This document shows positions 35,997-44,771 of a DNA stretch of 64,000 nt, one piece after another. Position 1 is the stretch's first letter. Every line of letters begins with the position of its first letter. Location of the stretch: the NCBI GenBank assembly GCA_016705245.1, contig JADIYM010000008.1, positions 248,001 through 312,000 of the forward strand, given 5' to 3'. Position numbers and translations under genes: made by a program. The notes beneath the pieces were generated by a model. The model was not told the DNA's origin and made no database searches. It saw nothing but the letters and a program-made list of their open reading frames with translations. The DNA is from Blastocatellia bacterium (GTDB taxonomy: Bacteria; Acidobacteriota; Blastocatellia; UBA7656; JADIYM01).

Positions 35997-36389
35997 ATGC
36001 GCAAGAAGTCGATGACCTACACGATCGGCGTCGTTGCTGAAACGTACGGTCTCCACCAACAGACGCTTCGTCTCTACGAGCGCGAAGGGCTGCTCAAGCC
36101 GTCACGGTCGAAGGGAAACACGCGGCTCTACACCGATGAGGACCTCGTCCGTCTCGAGACGATCCTCTCGCTTACGCGCGACCTCGGCGTCAACCTCGCT
36201 GGCGTCGGCATCATTCTCGACATGCTCGAGAGAATGGATCAGATGCAGCGCGACTTCGAACAGATCCTTGCGGCGCTGCGAGAGCACATGGCTGCCGAGC
36301 CGGTGCTCGGGCACGAGCGCGCGAGCCTTGCGCTCGTGCCGCGTCGTGTGGCGCCCATCATTGCGGTGAGGCGTCCGGCTGACGAATAA
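35997..36389 (+). CDS. hspR: HspR-type MerR family heat-shock repressor
   Basis: 130 residues from ATG 35997. N-terminal MerR winged helix-turn-helix (YTIGVVAETYGLHQQTLRLYEREGLLKPSRSKGNTRLYTDEDLVRLETI) followed by a coiled coil. The DLGVNLAGVGIILDML segment is typical of HspR. In other bacteria HspR, helped by DnaK, represses its own operon through HAIR sites; a HAIR-like element lies at the dnaK promoter. Lies between dnaJ and the ClpB-like gene, as in actinobacterial heat-shock loci. Confidence 0.9.
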   Translation: MRKKSMTYTIGVVAETYGLHQQTLRLYEREGLLKPSRSKGNTRLYTDEDLVRLETILSLTRDLGVNLAGVGIILDMLERMDQMQRDFEQILAALREHMAAEPVLGHERASLALVPRRVAPIIAVRRPADE

Positions 36390-36406
36390 TCGCCCCCCGG
36401 CACGCC

Positions 36407-39320
36407 ATGGCGCTCTACGACCTTGCTCTCGATCAATGTTCGGATGACCTGCGCCTGCTCGCGGCACGGGGCGAGGCGCCGATCGTCGTGGGCCGCGAGG
36501 CAGAGTCTCGTCAGCTGCGCGAGCTGATTCTCGCCCGACGGAGCGTTCTGCTCGTCGGAGAGGCCGGAGTCGGAAAGACCTCCGTCATTCATCGAACGGT
36601 CTCGGATTGCGACGCCGGCGCGATTGCCGGCGCATCCAGTGGCCCCCACATCTTCCGCACGTCGACCTCCCGAATGATCTCCGAGACGAAATACCTCGGG
36701 GAATGGCAGTCGAAGGTGACGTCACTCGTTCGCGAGCTGGAATCGATTGACGGCTCGGCGCTTTACGTGACCGACATCTGGAACCTCACGTCGGTCGGCC
36801 GAAGCGAGTCGACGCACGAGACGATGGCCGACCTCCTGAAAGAGTTCATAGAGTCGCACCGCATATCGGTGATCGGAGAGGCAACGAAGGCTCAGATCAC
36901 GAGCTTCCTCGACCAGATGCCGTCGTTCCGCAATGTATTCGTGCAACTTCGCGTGGACCCCGTCCCTCCCGACAGCGTCCGTCCGATACTTTCGACAGCG
37001 GCGGCCAATCTTGCTGCGCGTCGCGACGTTCGGTTCGAGCAGTCCGCACTGGACCGCGCGGTCGAACTGACCGACCGGTTCGTCCCGTATCGCCACCAGC
37101 CCGGGAAGGCGATCGACCTCTTCGAGCGCGCCGTCCATCACGCGGCGCAGTCCGATGCGAGTGACTCCGCGGTCGTCACGCCGCACGTTGTCGACGAGCT
37201 TCTCGCTGGCGTCCGGACTTCCGATGTTCATCCTCTCGGATTCCGAGCGGATGACGACGGCAGACATCCGTGCTTTCTTCAACGAACGCGTCCTCGGGCA
37301 GGAGCACGCGCTCGATCGCATCGTCGAGACCATCGCGCTCTACAAGGCAGGGCTCAATGATCCCGGCCGACCGATCGGCACGTTTCTGTTCGTCGGTCCG
37401 ACGGGCGTCGGAAAAACCGAGTTGGCGAAGGCGCTCGCCGAGTTTCTGTTCGGCAGCGAGTCGCGAATGTTGCGATTCGACATGTCGGAGTACAAGGACT
37501 ACCACAGTTTCGAGAAGCTGATTGGTGATCCGAAGCGGCCGGGTGCCTCGGGTGTGCTCGTCGAGGCGATGCGCCAGCACGGCTTCGCGGTGGTCCTGCT
37601 CGACGAGTTCGAGAAGGCGCACCCGAATATCGCGGACCTCTTCCTTCAGGTCTTCGACGACGGAAGGCTCACCGATGCCGCCGGCCAGACCGTCGACTTT
37701 CGCAACACGATCATCATCCTGACCTCGAACGTCGGGACCGATCCGAGACTGCAGGGGCGGCCGATCCACGGATTCGGCGACTCGGCCACGGAGGGAGACG
37801 TCGAGGCCGAAACGCGCGTCCGAAAGGCCCTCGACGAGGCATTCCGGCCTGAATTCCTGAATCGCATCGAGCACGTCGTCGTGTTTCGCTCCCTGTCGCG
37901 CGAGGTCGTCCGGCGGATTGCACTCCGCGAGCTTGCGCGCGTGTACGCACGGCGGGGCATCGCGGACCGGCAGATTGCGGTCGAGGTCGATGACCGGGTG
38001 CTCGATCGCGTGATGGACGAGGGCTTCAATCCCCGGTTCGGCGCGCGGGCGCTCAAGCGAGAGATCTCGCGCTCGATCGTCGTCCCGTTGGCCGTTGCAT
38101 TGATGGAGCAACCGATCGAGGCCGGACAGATCGTACGTCTCGAATCCAGGGGCTCGCGCGATGTGACGGTCCGTGTCGTCGACACCGAAGAGAGCAGGCG
38201 CGCCCGCGAGGTGGACGAGGAGGTCGTCGTCGACGGACGCCGCCTCACGCTCGCGGAGGTCGAGGTGGAGGCGTCGGCGCTCTCTGAGAGAATACGGTTG
38301 CTTGCGAAGGCCTTCGAGCTCGACGACGCGCGCAGGCGTCTCGAGGTGATGCGGTCCGCCAGGCACGAGCCCGGGTTCTGGACCGACCAGGACGACGCGC
38401 TCGCTGCATTCGACGAGTACAACAAGCTCGCAACGACCGTCGGGCGTTTCGACGATCTGGCCTCGCGTTGCGCCGACCTTGAGCGTCGTGCAGGCAAGGC
38501 GATAGCCGGCAGGGAAGGCCACGCGCGTGACGAGCTTGCGCGAGCCCTCGTTCGCGCCGAGCTCGCCGTCGACCGGCTCGACGTCGAGACGACCACTTTC
38601 GAGGAATGCGACGACCGTCCGGCACTCTTGACGGTTCGCGTCCAGGGGGCTGGACCGCACGACCTCGAGTGGCTCGACCGGTTGACCGGAATGTACCTGG
38701 CCTGGGCCGCACTCGTCCGGAGGCCGGCGGAGCTGCTGCACGAGCACGTTGCCGGCGACGGCACGAGTGAGCCGATGGCCGTGCTCCGCGTCGACGGTCC
38801 ATTCGCGTACGGCTACCTGGCAGGCGAGTGCGGGGTTCATCGGCTGCGTGACGAACGGTCGACTCCGGAGGGACGTCGCGCCGTCTCGGCCGTTGCTACC
38901 GTGAGGGTCGCGCCAATTCACGAACCGTCGGCGAGTGCGTCGCCAGTCGTGGAATTCCTGGAGGGTAAGGCCATTCGCGCCCAGGGTGTTCGTTCGGGAC
39001 GACTACGTGCCCGAGTCGTGGCCAGGCGAGGTCCGGTGACGGTTCGACTTCAGAACGGCCTGAGTCTCGACCGGAATCGTGAAATCGCTGCTGAGCTGCT
39101 GCGGAGTCTGCCCGTCGCCGCGGAAGCGCAGGCCGATCCCGTGCGCTCATACGTACTGGCCGGCCGGCGAAAAGTGCGCGACGCGCGGTCCGGCCTTGCT
39201 GTCACCGGTCGGGCCGTGGACGCTTTCCTCGACGGGAACATCGATGTGTTCCTTCGTCGAAATGCCGTGGCGCTGCGACGAATGACCACCATCGCCCCCC
39301 ACTCCGAGGAGCAAGAATGA
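36407..39320 (+). CDS. ClpB-like AAA+ unfoldase fused to a release-factor-2-like domain, frameshifted
   Basis: One gene of about 970 residues in two frames; one extra G at 37208-37209 explains the break (after TPHVVDELLA; restored as ASGLPMFILSDSE). First AAA module: no Clp N-domain, Walker A GEAGVGKT (about residue 51), but Walker B degenerate (YVTDIWNL for the usual FIDEIH). No M-domain coiled coil. Second AAA module is intact: GPTGVGKTE, VVLLDEFEKAHP, FRPEFLNRIE (Arg finger) and GARALKREI. From about residue 640 (base 38320) the sequence matches RF2: RRLEVMRSARHEPGFWTDQ, AYGYLAGECGVHRL, VRSYVLAGRRKVRDARSG and GRAVDAFLDGNIDVFL. The tripeptide GGQ is replaced (IRAQGVRSG) and SPF is absent (DERSTPEGRR). 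Heat-shock context; overlaps the next gene (ATGA). Confidence 0.85.
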
Positions 39321-39994
39321 CCGATTCCGTCGAGCGCCGCTTCACGCAGGAGTTTCCGAGATACTACGACCTCCATGTTCCGGAGGGTGATGGACCCTTT
39401 CCGCTCGTGATGGCGATGCATGGATATGGTGGCGACAAGACGTCGATGATGAAACTGGCGCGACGGATCAGTGATTCCCGTTACGCCATTGCGGCGCTTC
39501 AGGCCCCGCATCAGCACGTGGTGTATCCCGAGAAGCGCGACGAAGCGCTCAGGTTTGCGTTTGGGTGGGCGACGAACTATCGGTTCGACGAATCCCTCGC
39601 GCTGCACCGCGACGCGGTGGACGTGATCTTCCGCGACGCTGCGCAGGACCCGCGGATCGAATCGGATCGGGCGTTCTTCGTGGCGTTTTCGCAGGCGGTC
39701 GCTTTCAACTTCCGGGTTGCGATGACGGACCCCGGCCGAGTGCGCGGAATGGTCGGCATCTGCGGCGGCGTGCCGGGCGATCTGTCGTCGAACGAGGACT
39801 ATGTCCGTGGTGATTTCGACGTGTTGATGATCGGAGGAGAGCAGGACGAGTTCTACGCTCCGGAGCGGATGCGCTCCAACTGCTCCGCGCTCGAACCGCT
39901 CGTGCGGTCGGTCGAACTTCGGATGTTCGACTGCGGTCACGTGGTGCCGCGCGACGTGCATCCGGTGATCGATACATGGATGGCCAAGCGGTGA
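39317..39994 (+). CDS. Alpha/beta hydrolase, esterase-like
   Basis: 225 residues from ATG 39317, overlapping the preceding stop (ATGA) with GAGGAGCAAGA upstream, so it is translationally coupled to the ClpB-RF2-like gene. Alpha/beta hydrolase fold: PLVMAMHGYGGDK holds the oxyanion loop, the nucleophile elbow is FVAFSQAVAFN (Ala instead of the usual Gly around the Ser), Asp is in GGEQDEFYAP and His in FDCGHVVPRDV. Related to phospholipase/carboxylesterase and PHB-depolymerase-type esterases. No signal peptide, so cytoplasmic. Substrate unknown; tight coupling suggests a shared process with the unfoldase. Confidence 0.85.
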   Translation: MTDSVERRFTQEFPRYYDLHVPEGDGPFPLVMAMHGYGGDKTSMMKLARRISDSRYAIAALQAPHQHVVYPEKRDEALRFAFGWATNYRFDESLALHRDAVDVIFRDAAQDPRIESDRAFFVAFSQAVAFNFRVAMTDPGRVRGMVGICGGVPGDLSSNEDYVRGDFDVLMIGGEQDEFYAPERMRSNCSALEPLVRSVELRMFDCGHVVPRDVHPVIDTWMAKR

Positions 39995-40034
39995 AGACGA
40001 ACTGATAGGTCCTCTGTTTGATTCTCGAGCCTAT

Positions 40035-40128
40035 GCGCCTTTGCGTCGGCACTCTGCGTCTCTGCGAGAAACTATCCTGGCAAACGGTCAGTTTCTCGCA
40101 GAGGCGCAGAGTGCAGACGCAGAGGCGC
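40035..40128. repeat. Palindromic repeat copy 4
   Basis: Arms about 40035-40073 and 40090-40128 with a 16-base loop. Built from CTTTGCG / CTCTGCG units; the variant GGCACTCTGCG of the left arm is mirrored in the right arm as CGCAGAGTGC. Separates convergent genes. Confidence 0.85.
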
Positions 40129-40151
40129 GGAGACCTGGGAACGTCCCCGCT

Positions 40152-40955
40152 CTAACGCCGGTCGTAAGACACAAGTACAATCGCCGCCCGCAGCCCCGGG
40201 GCGCGATCCTCACTTACCGGGACCTCCGCACCGCCTTCGAGCATCAGCATGAGCTTTCCGTGAAACCACGGGACGACTTCGCGAACGTGTCGCAGATTCA
40301 CCAGGCACGAGCGGTGCGTTCGGAAAAACGCGCCTCGTGGCAACCGGTGCTCGAGATCCTTGATGGCAAAGTTCACGAGGTACTTCTCGCCGCGTGAGTA
40401 TGCGAAGACGAGACGGTCCTCGGACGCGATGTGCGAGATCTGGTCCAGATCGACCAGGACGATCCGACCCTTCGATTGCGCCGGCAGCCGCGTGAGCACG
40501 GCCGCCGGCGCCGGTTCTTCGGCCTTGCGCTCCAGCGCATCGAGCAGTTTTGCCAGCCGTTCGGCCGTCTCGTCGCGGGCCATCTCCGCCGATCCTCGTC
40601 GCGCGGCGCGGACACGGTCGAGGGCGCGCGCGAGCCGGTCGCCGTCGTACGGCTTGAGCAGGTAGTCCGTCGCGCTCAGATCGAATGCGGCAAGCGCGAA
40701 CTGATCGTAGGCGGTCGTGAAAACGACGATCGGCGGATCCTCGGTCGGGAGCGCCTTTGCGACCTCGAGGCCGGTCATCACGGGCATCTGGACGTCGAGG
40801 AAGACGACGTCGGGCCGCAGCTCGCGGATCGCGTCGAGCGCCGACTCTCCGTCTCGCGCTTCGCCAACCACTTCGACGTCTGAGTGCGCCGCGACGAGCT
40901 TGGCTAGGTACGCGCGTGCACGACGTTCGTCATCTACGATCAGGGCGCGAATCAT
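40152..40955 (-). CDS. LytTR-family response regulator
   Basis: 267 residues from ATG 40955. Receiver domain with VDDERRAR, phospho-acceptor Asp in VVFLDVQMPVMTG, and LLKPYD Lys. A linker leads to the LytTR DNA-binding domain (RIVLVDLDQISHIASED, KDLEHRLPRGAFFRTHRSCLVNL), which binds DNA by a ten-strand beta fold. Typical LytR/AlgR type. Immediately downstream (12 bases) of its LytS-like kinase, so the pair is cotranscribed. Confidence 0.93.
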   Translation of the reverse strand: MIRALIVDDERRARAYLAKLVAAHSDVEVVGEARDGESALDAIRELRPDVVFLDVQMPVMTGLEVAKALPTEDPPIVVFTTAYDQFALAAFDLSATDYLLKPYDGDRLARALDRVRAARRGSAEMARDETAERLAKLLDALERKAEEPAPAAVLTRLPAQSKGRIVLVDLDQISHIASEDRLVFAYSRGEKYLVNFAIKDLEHRLPRGAFFRTHRSCLVNLRHVREVVPWFHGKLMLMLEGGAEVPVSEDRAPGLRAAIVLVSYDRR

Positions 40956-40967
40956 CGGATGGCCGCT

Positions 40968-42058
40968 TCAGACGCGCGAGAGCGCGCCCGCGATCGTGTC
41001 CGCTGGCTCGTAGGGGAATTCGAGGACGACCGACGTGCCCTTACCGAGCTCGCTGCTCACGGTCACCGACGCCCGGTCGCCGTACTGCAGTTGCAACCGA
41101 TCGCGCACGTTCGTGATTCCGACGCCTGCATTGCCGCCCGCGACCTCGGCGAGCCTGCTGTCGTCCATGCCGCGACCGTCGTCCTCGAGCACGATCCGCA
41201 ACCGGTTCGAGCTTCGCACGAGCGAGGTCCTCACGATGAGCGTCCCTCCATTGGCAACGGGACAGATGCCGTGCTTCACGGCGTTTTCGGCGAGCGGCTG
41301 CAGCATCATCGTGGGAACACGGGCACGCAGCGTCTCGGGCTCAATGAAGCTCTTCACGTGAAGGACGTCGTCGAAGCGCTCGCATTCGATGGCGAGATAG
41401 TCGGCGACGAATTCGAGCTCCTCGGCGAGCGTCGTTGTGGCATCGGCCGAACGCTCGAGCGTTCGCCGGAAGATCCGCGCGAGCTTCTCGACCACGCGGC
41501 GTGCCGCGGCGGGATCCTCCTCGGTCAAGTATGCGAGCGTGTTGAGCGCGTTGTACAGAAAATGAGGATTGATCTGCGCGCGAAGAGCCGACGTTTCGGC
41601 TCGCGCGGCGAGCTCGCGCAACTCCGCAGCCTGACGGTGGGACTCGACGAGCGCGACCTGCTGCTCCTCGGTCTGCGCCGTGAGCACCTGAAAGCTCGAC
41701 ATGATCGTACCCACGGCACCAACGCCGAGACCGAGCGCTCCGCCCCAGCCGATTGTGGCGCGGAAGGCCTCGTACGAGTCGATCGGCTCCGGCGAATCGC
41801 ATGGCGAGCGGAATGCCGATCGTCACCATGCCGATGGCTTCACCGGTGAGGAGAATGATGGCCGCCCCGAGCGGGATTCTCCACTGTCCCGCGACACGGA
41901 TCCGCGGATAGACGTGTCTCTACGCCCCAGTAGGCGATGGCCGACACGAAACCCGTCAGTACGGCGAGCGCGGGAAAATCCACGTGCAGCGCCAGCATGA
42001 GACCGGCAAGGGTAAAGGCCGCGATGCGGTCGACCAGACAGAATCGCTTGAGCGACAT
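40968..42058 (-). CDS. LytS-like sensor histidine kinase, two frameshifts
   Basis: Composite gene of about 362 residues. Start placed at ATG 42058 (MSLKRFCLVDRIAAFTLAGL), just after a terminator. Reading shifts at about 41915-41928 and again at 41788-41797; each is repaired by removing one base. The restored protein has about four membrane helices (GAAIILLTGEAIGM..., TIGWGGALGLGVGAVGTIM), a coiled linker, then His_kinase with ALRAQINPHFLYNALNTLAYL (phospho-His) and HATPase (DDGRGMDD, GNAGVGITNVRDRL). Partner of the LytTR regulator. Two indels in one gene make assembly error or decay the main questions. Confidence 0.78.
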
Positions 42059-42081
42059 TCTCAGCACCGGAACGTGGGGCA

Positions 42082-42111
42082 GAAAGGAAAGGGCCGGCGT
42101 GTCGCCGGCCC
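42082..42111 (-). terminator. Rho-independent terminator of the secreted-protein gene
   Basis: On the minus strand: GGGCCGGCG-ACA-CGCCGGCCC followed by TTTCCTTTC. Perfect 9-base-pair stem with a tri-loop. It ends the transcript of the gene at 42141-42548 and separates it from the histidine kinase. Confidence 0.75.
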
Positions 42112-42140
42112 AGATATGTCGACGGACCTTCATTTCTGTA

Positions 42141-42548
42141 TCACGGTTTGTCGACGAGAGCCACCCCGGTATTGTCTGCCACCAGGAAGCTCTCGATCGC
42201 GCCCTTGAAGATGATCGCGACAACTTCCTTTGATCCGTCGTTCGCCGTTCGAACATCGACGCGATCGTACTTGGAGGCTGATGCGAGGTCCTTGCGCATC
42301 ACGCGCACGCGCGCGACTTCTTTCTTGTCGCGCTTGAGGATGAGTACGGTCGGTTCGGCGAGGTCGATTTCGGCGTCGTACTGCCCCTGAGCGAGCACTG
42401 AGCCGCCGAGCGTTGCGGCGTTCTGAATGACGACGGTCCTCTTGAGCGTCGACGGGCCCTTGCCCTGACCCGCGAACGCCGACGGCGAGAAAGCAAGCGC
42501 GGCGACCGCGACAACTGCGAGTCCGAACGATGTGCAACAGAACTTCAT
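42141..42548 (-). CDS. Small secreted hypothetical protein
   Basis: 135 residues from ATG 42548, with AGAGGTGA upstream. Signal peptide about residues 1-31 (FGLAVVAVAALAFSPSAFAG). The mature part (TVVIQNAATLGGSVLAQGQYDAEIDLAEPTVLI...VARVRVMRKDLASASKYDRVDV) is beta-rich with no cysteine pairs; family unassigned. Followed by a strong terminator, so monocistronic. Confidence 0.72.
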   Translation of the reverse strand: MKFCCTSFGLAVVAVAALAFSPSAFAGQGKGPSTLKRTVVIQNAATLGGSVLAQGQYDAEIDLAEPTVLILKRDKKEVARVRVMRKDLASASKYDRVDVRTANDGSKEVVAIIFKGAIESFLVADNTGVALVDKP

Positions 42549-42741
42549 GGAATCACCTCTTCTCCTAACAGTGTGGTCGCATCCGCGATCTATGGCGAGA
42601 TTACGGCGAGGAAACCGACCCGGCGACGAGAAACCGACGAGACCGGAGATTTCCCCGACGAGTCCGGGAAGAGGGTGACGAATCCGGGAGGGTGAAGCAC
42701 CGGATTGCGCCTGTTTGGCGGAGTCTGATACACGGAATCCC

Positions 42742-43173
42742 ATGGAGATGCGACGCGCGACCAATGCGGATGGAGATGCGGTCCGGGAACTCGTTTTCGA
42801 GGTTCTTGCCGAGTTCGGGCTCGCTGGCGATCGTGAAAGCACGGACCGCGACCTCGACGACATCGTCGGCAATTTTGACGACAGGGGAGGCCGGTTCGAC
42901 GTCCTCGTCGCCGCGCATGGGCCGATCGTGGGATGCGTTGGCCTCTACCCGCTACGTGAGGGGGTCGTGGAGTTGCGGAAGATGTACCTGCGGCCCGAGT
43001 ATCGCGGACAGGGTGCCGGGCGCCGATTACTCGAGCACGCTCTCGCCGCCGCGAGTGAGCTTGGCTTTCGTCGGGTGGAGCTCGAGACGAATTCGAAACT
43101 CGTCGAGGCCATCCGGATGTACGAACGGTACGGGTTTCGGCCTGTCGAGGGCTGCCACGTTGCGGCGCGGTGA
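42742..43173 (+). CDS. GNAT family N-acetyltransferase
   Basis: 143 residues; ATG 42742 (MEMRRATNADGDAV). The acetyl-CoA motif A is clear: KMYLRPEYRGQGAGRRLLEHAL (R/QxxGxG/A). Motif B follows with MYERYGFRPVEG. Substrate unknown. Stands alone between a divergent secreted-protein gene and the NtrC-type regulator. Confidence 0.9.
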   Translation: MEMRRATNADGDAVRELVFEVLAEFGLAGDRESTDRDLDDIVGNFDDRGGRFDVLVAAHGPIVGCVGLYPLREGVVELRKMYLRPEYRGQGAGRRLLEHALAAASELGFRRVELETNSKLVEAIRMYERYGFRPVEGCHVAAR

Positions 43174-43222
43174 TGCGACCTTCGGGCTCGATCTGGCGGA
43201 GCCCTACGAATCGCGACTCCAC

Positions 43223-43290
43223 GCGCCTCTGGTCTCTGTGCGAAGCTCTTGAGAGGCCCCCGCACACAGAGACTCAAGGATACGGAGGCA
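43223..43290. repeat. Palindromic repeat copy 5 (degenerate)
   Basis: GTCTCTGTGCG near 43232 pairs with CGCACACAGAGAC near 43261 with a small bulge. Weak relative of the family; the TTTGCG units are mostly replaced. Lies between GNAT and NtrC genes, which converge. Confidence 0.5.
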
Positions 43291-43295
43291 CCGAG

Positions 43296-44686
43296 TCAAC
43301 GAATCCCGAAGTACTTGATCTTGCTGTTGAGCGTCGTCGTGTTCATCCCCAGCAGCTTGGCCGCCTTGCTCTGGTGACCGTTCGTGATCTCGAGCGCCCG
43401 GAGTATGAGGTCCTTCTGGAACGCATTCACCTCGTCGTAAAACGAGATGCCACCCGCGACATCGATCTCGGCGGCGACGCGCCCGGCGCCCCCGGATCGC
43501 GAGGTTGACGGCGGATGCACGACCTCTTCGCGCAGGTCGTCGAGCGTGATGTGGTCCGTCCGCGAGATGATGACTGCCCGCTCGACGGCGTTCTCGAGCT
43601 CCCGGATATTCCCCGGCCAGTGGTAGCTCTCGAGCGCCTTCACGACGTCGCGATCGAGCGACTCCGAAATATGGCGGCCGTTTTCCTCCGAGTACTTCTG
43701 GATGAAGTGTTGCGCCAGCGGAATGATGTCGTCGACGCGCTCCCGCAGGGGCGGCAGATCGATCGTGATGACGTTGAGCCGATAGAAGAGGTCTTCGCGG
43801 AACGCGCCCTCTTCCACGGCCTGCTTGAGCGATACGTTGGTGGCGGCATGATCCGGACGTCGACGCGGCGCGGGTTCGTGTCGCCAATCGGGATGAACTC
43901 GCGCTCCTGAATCACGCGCAGGAGCTTCGACTGTGTTTCCAGCGAGATGTTGCCGATCTCGTCGAGAAAGATCGAGCCGGTGTCGGCGACCTCGAAGAGT
44001 CCCTTCTTCGCGGCAATTGCGCCGGTGAACGCTCCTCGAAGGAGACCGAACAGCTCGCTTTCAAGAAGCTCGGTGGGGATGTTGCCCGAGTTCACCGTGA
44101 CGAAAGGGCGGTCTTCGCGCGGGCTCTGGTTGTGGATGGCGCGGGCGACGAGCTCCTTGCCGGTGCCCGATTCACCCTGGATGAGAATCGTCGTGCGAGC
44201 CGGCGCCACCTGGGCGACAAGGTCGAGAACGCGCTGCATGCGCTCGCTGCGCGCGATGATCTCGACGCCCGACTTGCGCATGCTGCGCTTCAGCGTCCGA
44301 CGCTCCTCGTCCTTCCGCCGGCGCCGGATTCCGGCCGCCACGAGCTTGAGGACATCCGCGTTGTCGAAGGGCTTACGCAGGCAATTGTAGGCGCCGCGCT
44401 GCCACGCAGAGATCGCCGTCTCGAAAGTCGCGTACGCCGTGACCATGAGGATGACCGCGTCGCCGTCTATCTTGAGGATCTCCTCGAGCGCGCGCAGCCC
44501 CCCCATGCCAGGCATGGAGACGTCGAGAAGCACGACGTCGGGCGGACGGTCGGCGTACTTCGCGATGCCTTCTTCGCCGGTTTTGGCGAGGTCGACGCGA
44601 TAGCCCTCGCTCGAGAGTAGGTTCTCGAGCACGTCCCGCATGACTTCCTCGTCGTCAATGACGAGGACATTTCCCTTTTTCGCCAT
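43296..44686 (-). CDS. NtrC-type sigma54-dependent response regulator, frameshifted
   Basis: Composite of about 463 residues from ATG 44686. Receiver (VIDDEEVMRD, phospho-Asp in VVLLDVSMPGMGG, RKPFDN Lys), AAA+ sigma54 interaction domain (QGESGTGKELVARAIH, the GAFTGA loop in FGLLRGAFTGAI, FLDEIGN), and C-terminal Fis-type helix-turn-helix (NGHQSKAAKLLGMNTTTLNSKIKYFGI). The frame breaks near 43847: one missing base (C on the plus strand) restores AATNVSLKQAVEEGAFREDL. The adjacent PDZ-containing kinase is the likely partner. Confidence 0.85.
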
Positions 44687-44771
44687 AAGTCAGTCGTTGG
44701 CCATCGCGCGCCCGCAGGCGGGCGACGTCACCCGCTCGTTCGAGGCGGGCCGCGACGCAAGCCAGTGCGCG

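Noticed and set aside
36407..37208. First AAA module of the fusion as a separate gene
   Set aside because: It ends exactly where the second frame continues the ClpB alignment; one base removed joins them.
37155..37360. Programmed frameshifting in the ClpB-RF2 gene
   Set aside because: No slippery sequence, stem or Shine-Dalgarno-like stimulator; the same single-base indel type occurs in four other genes.
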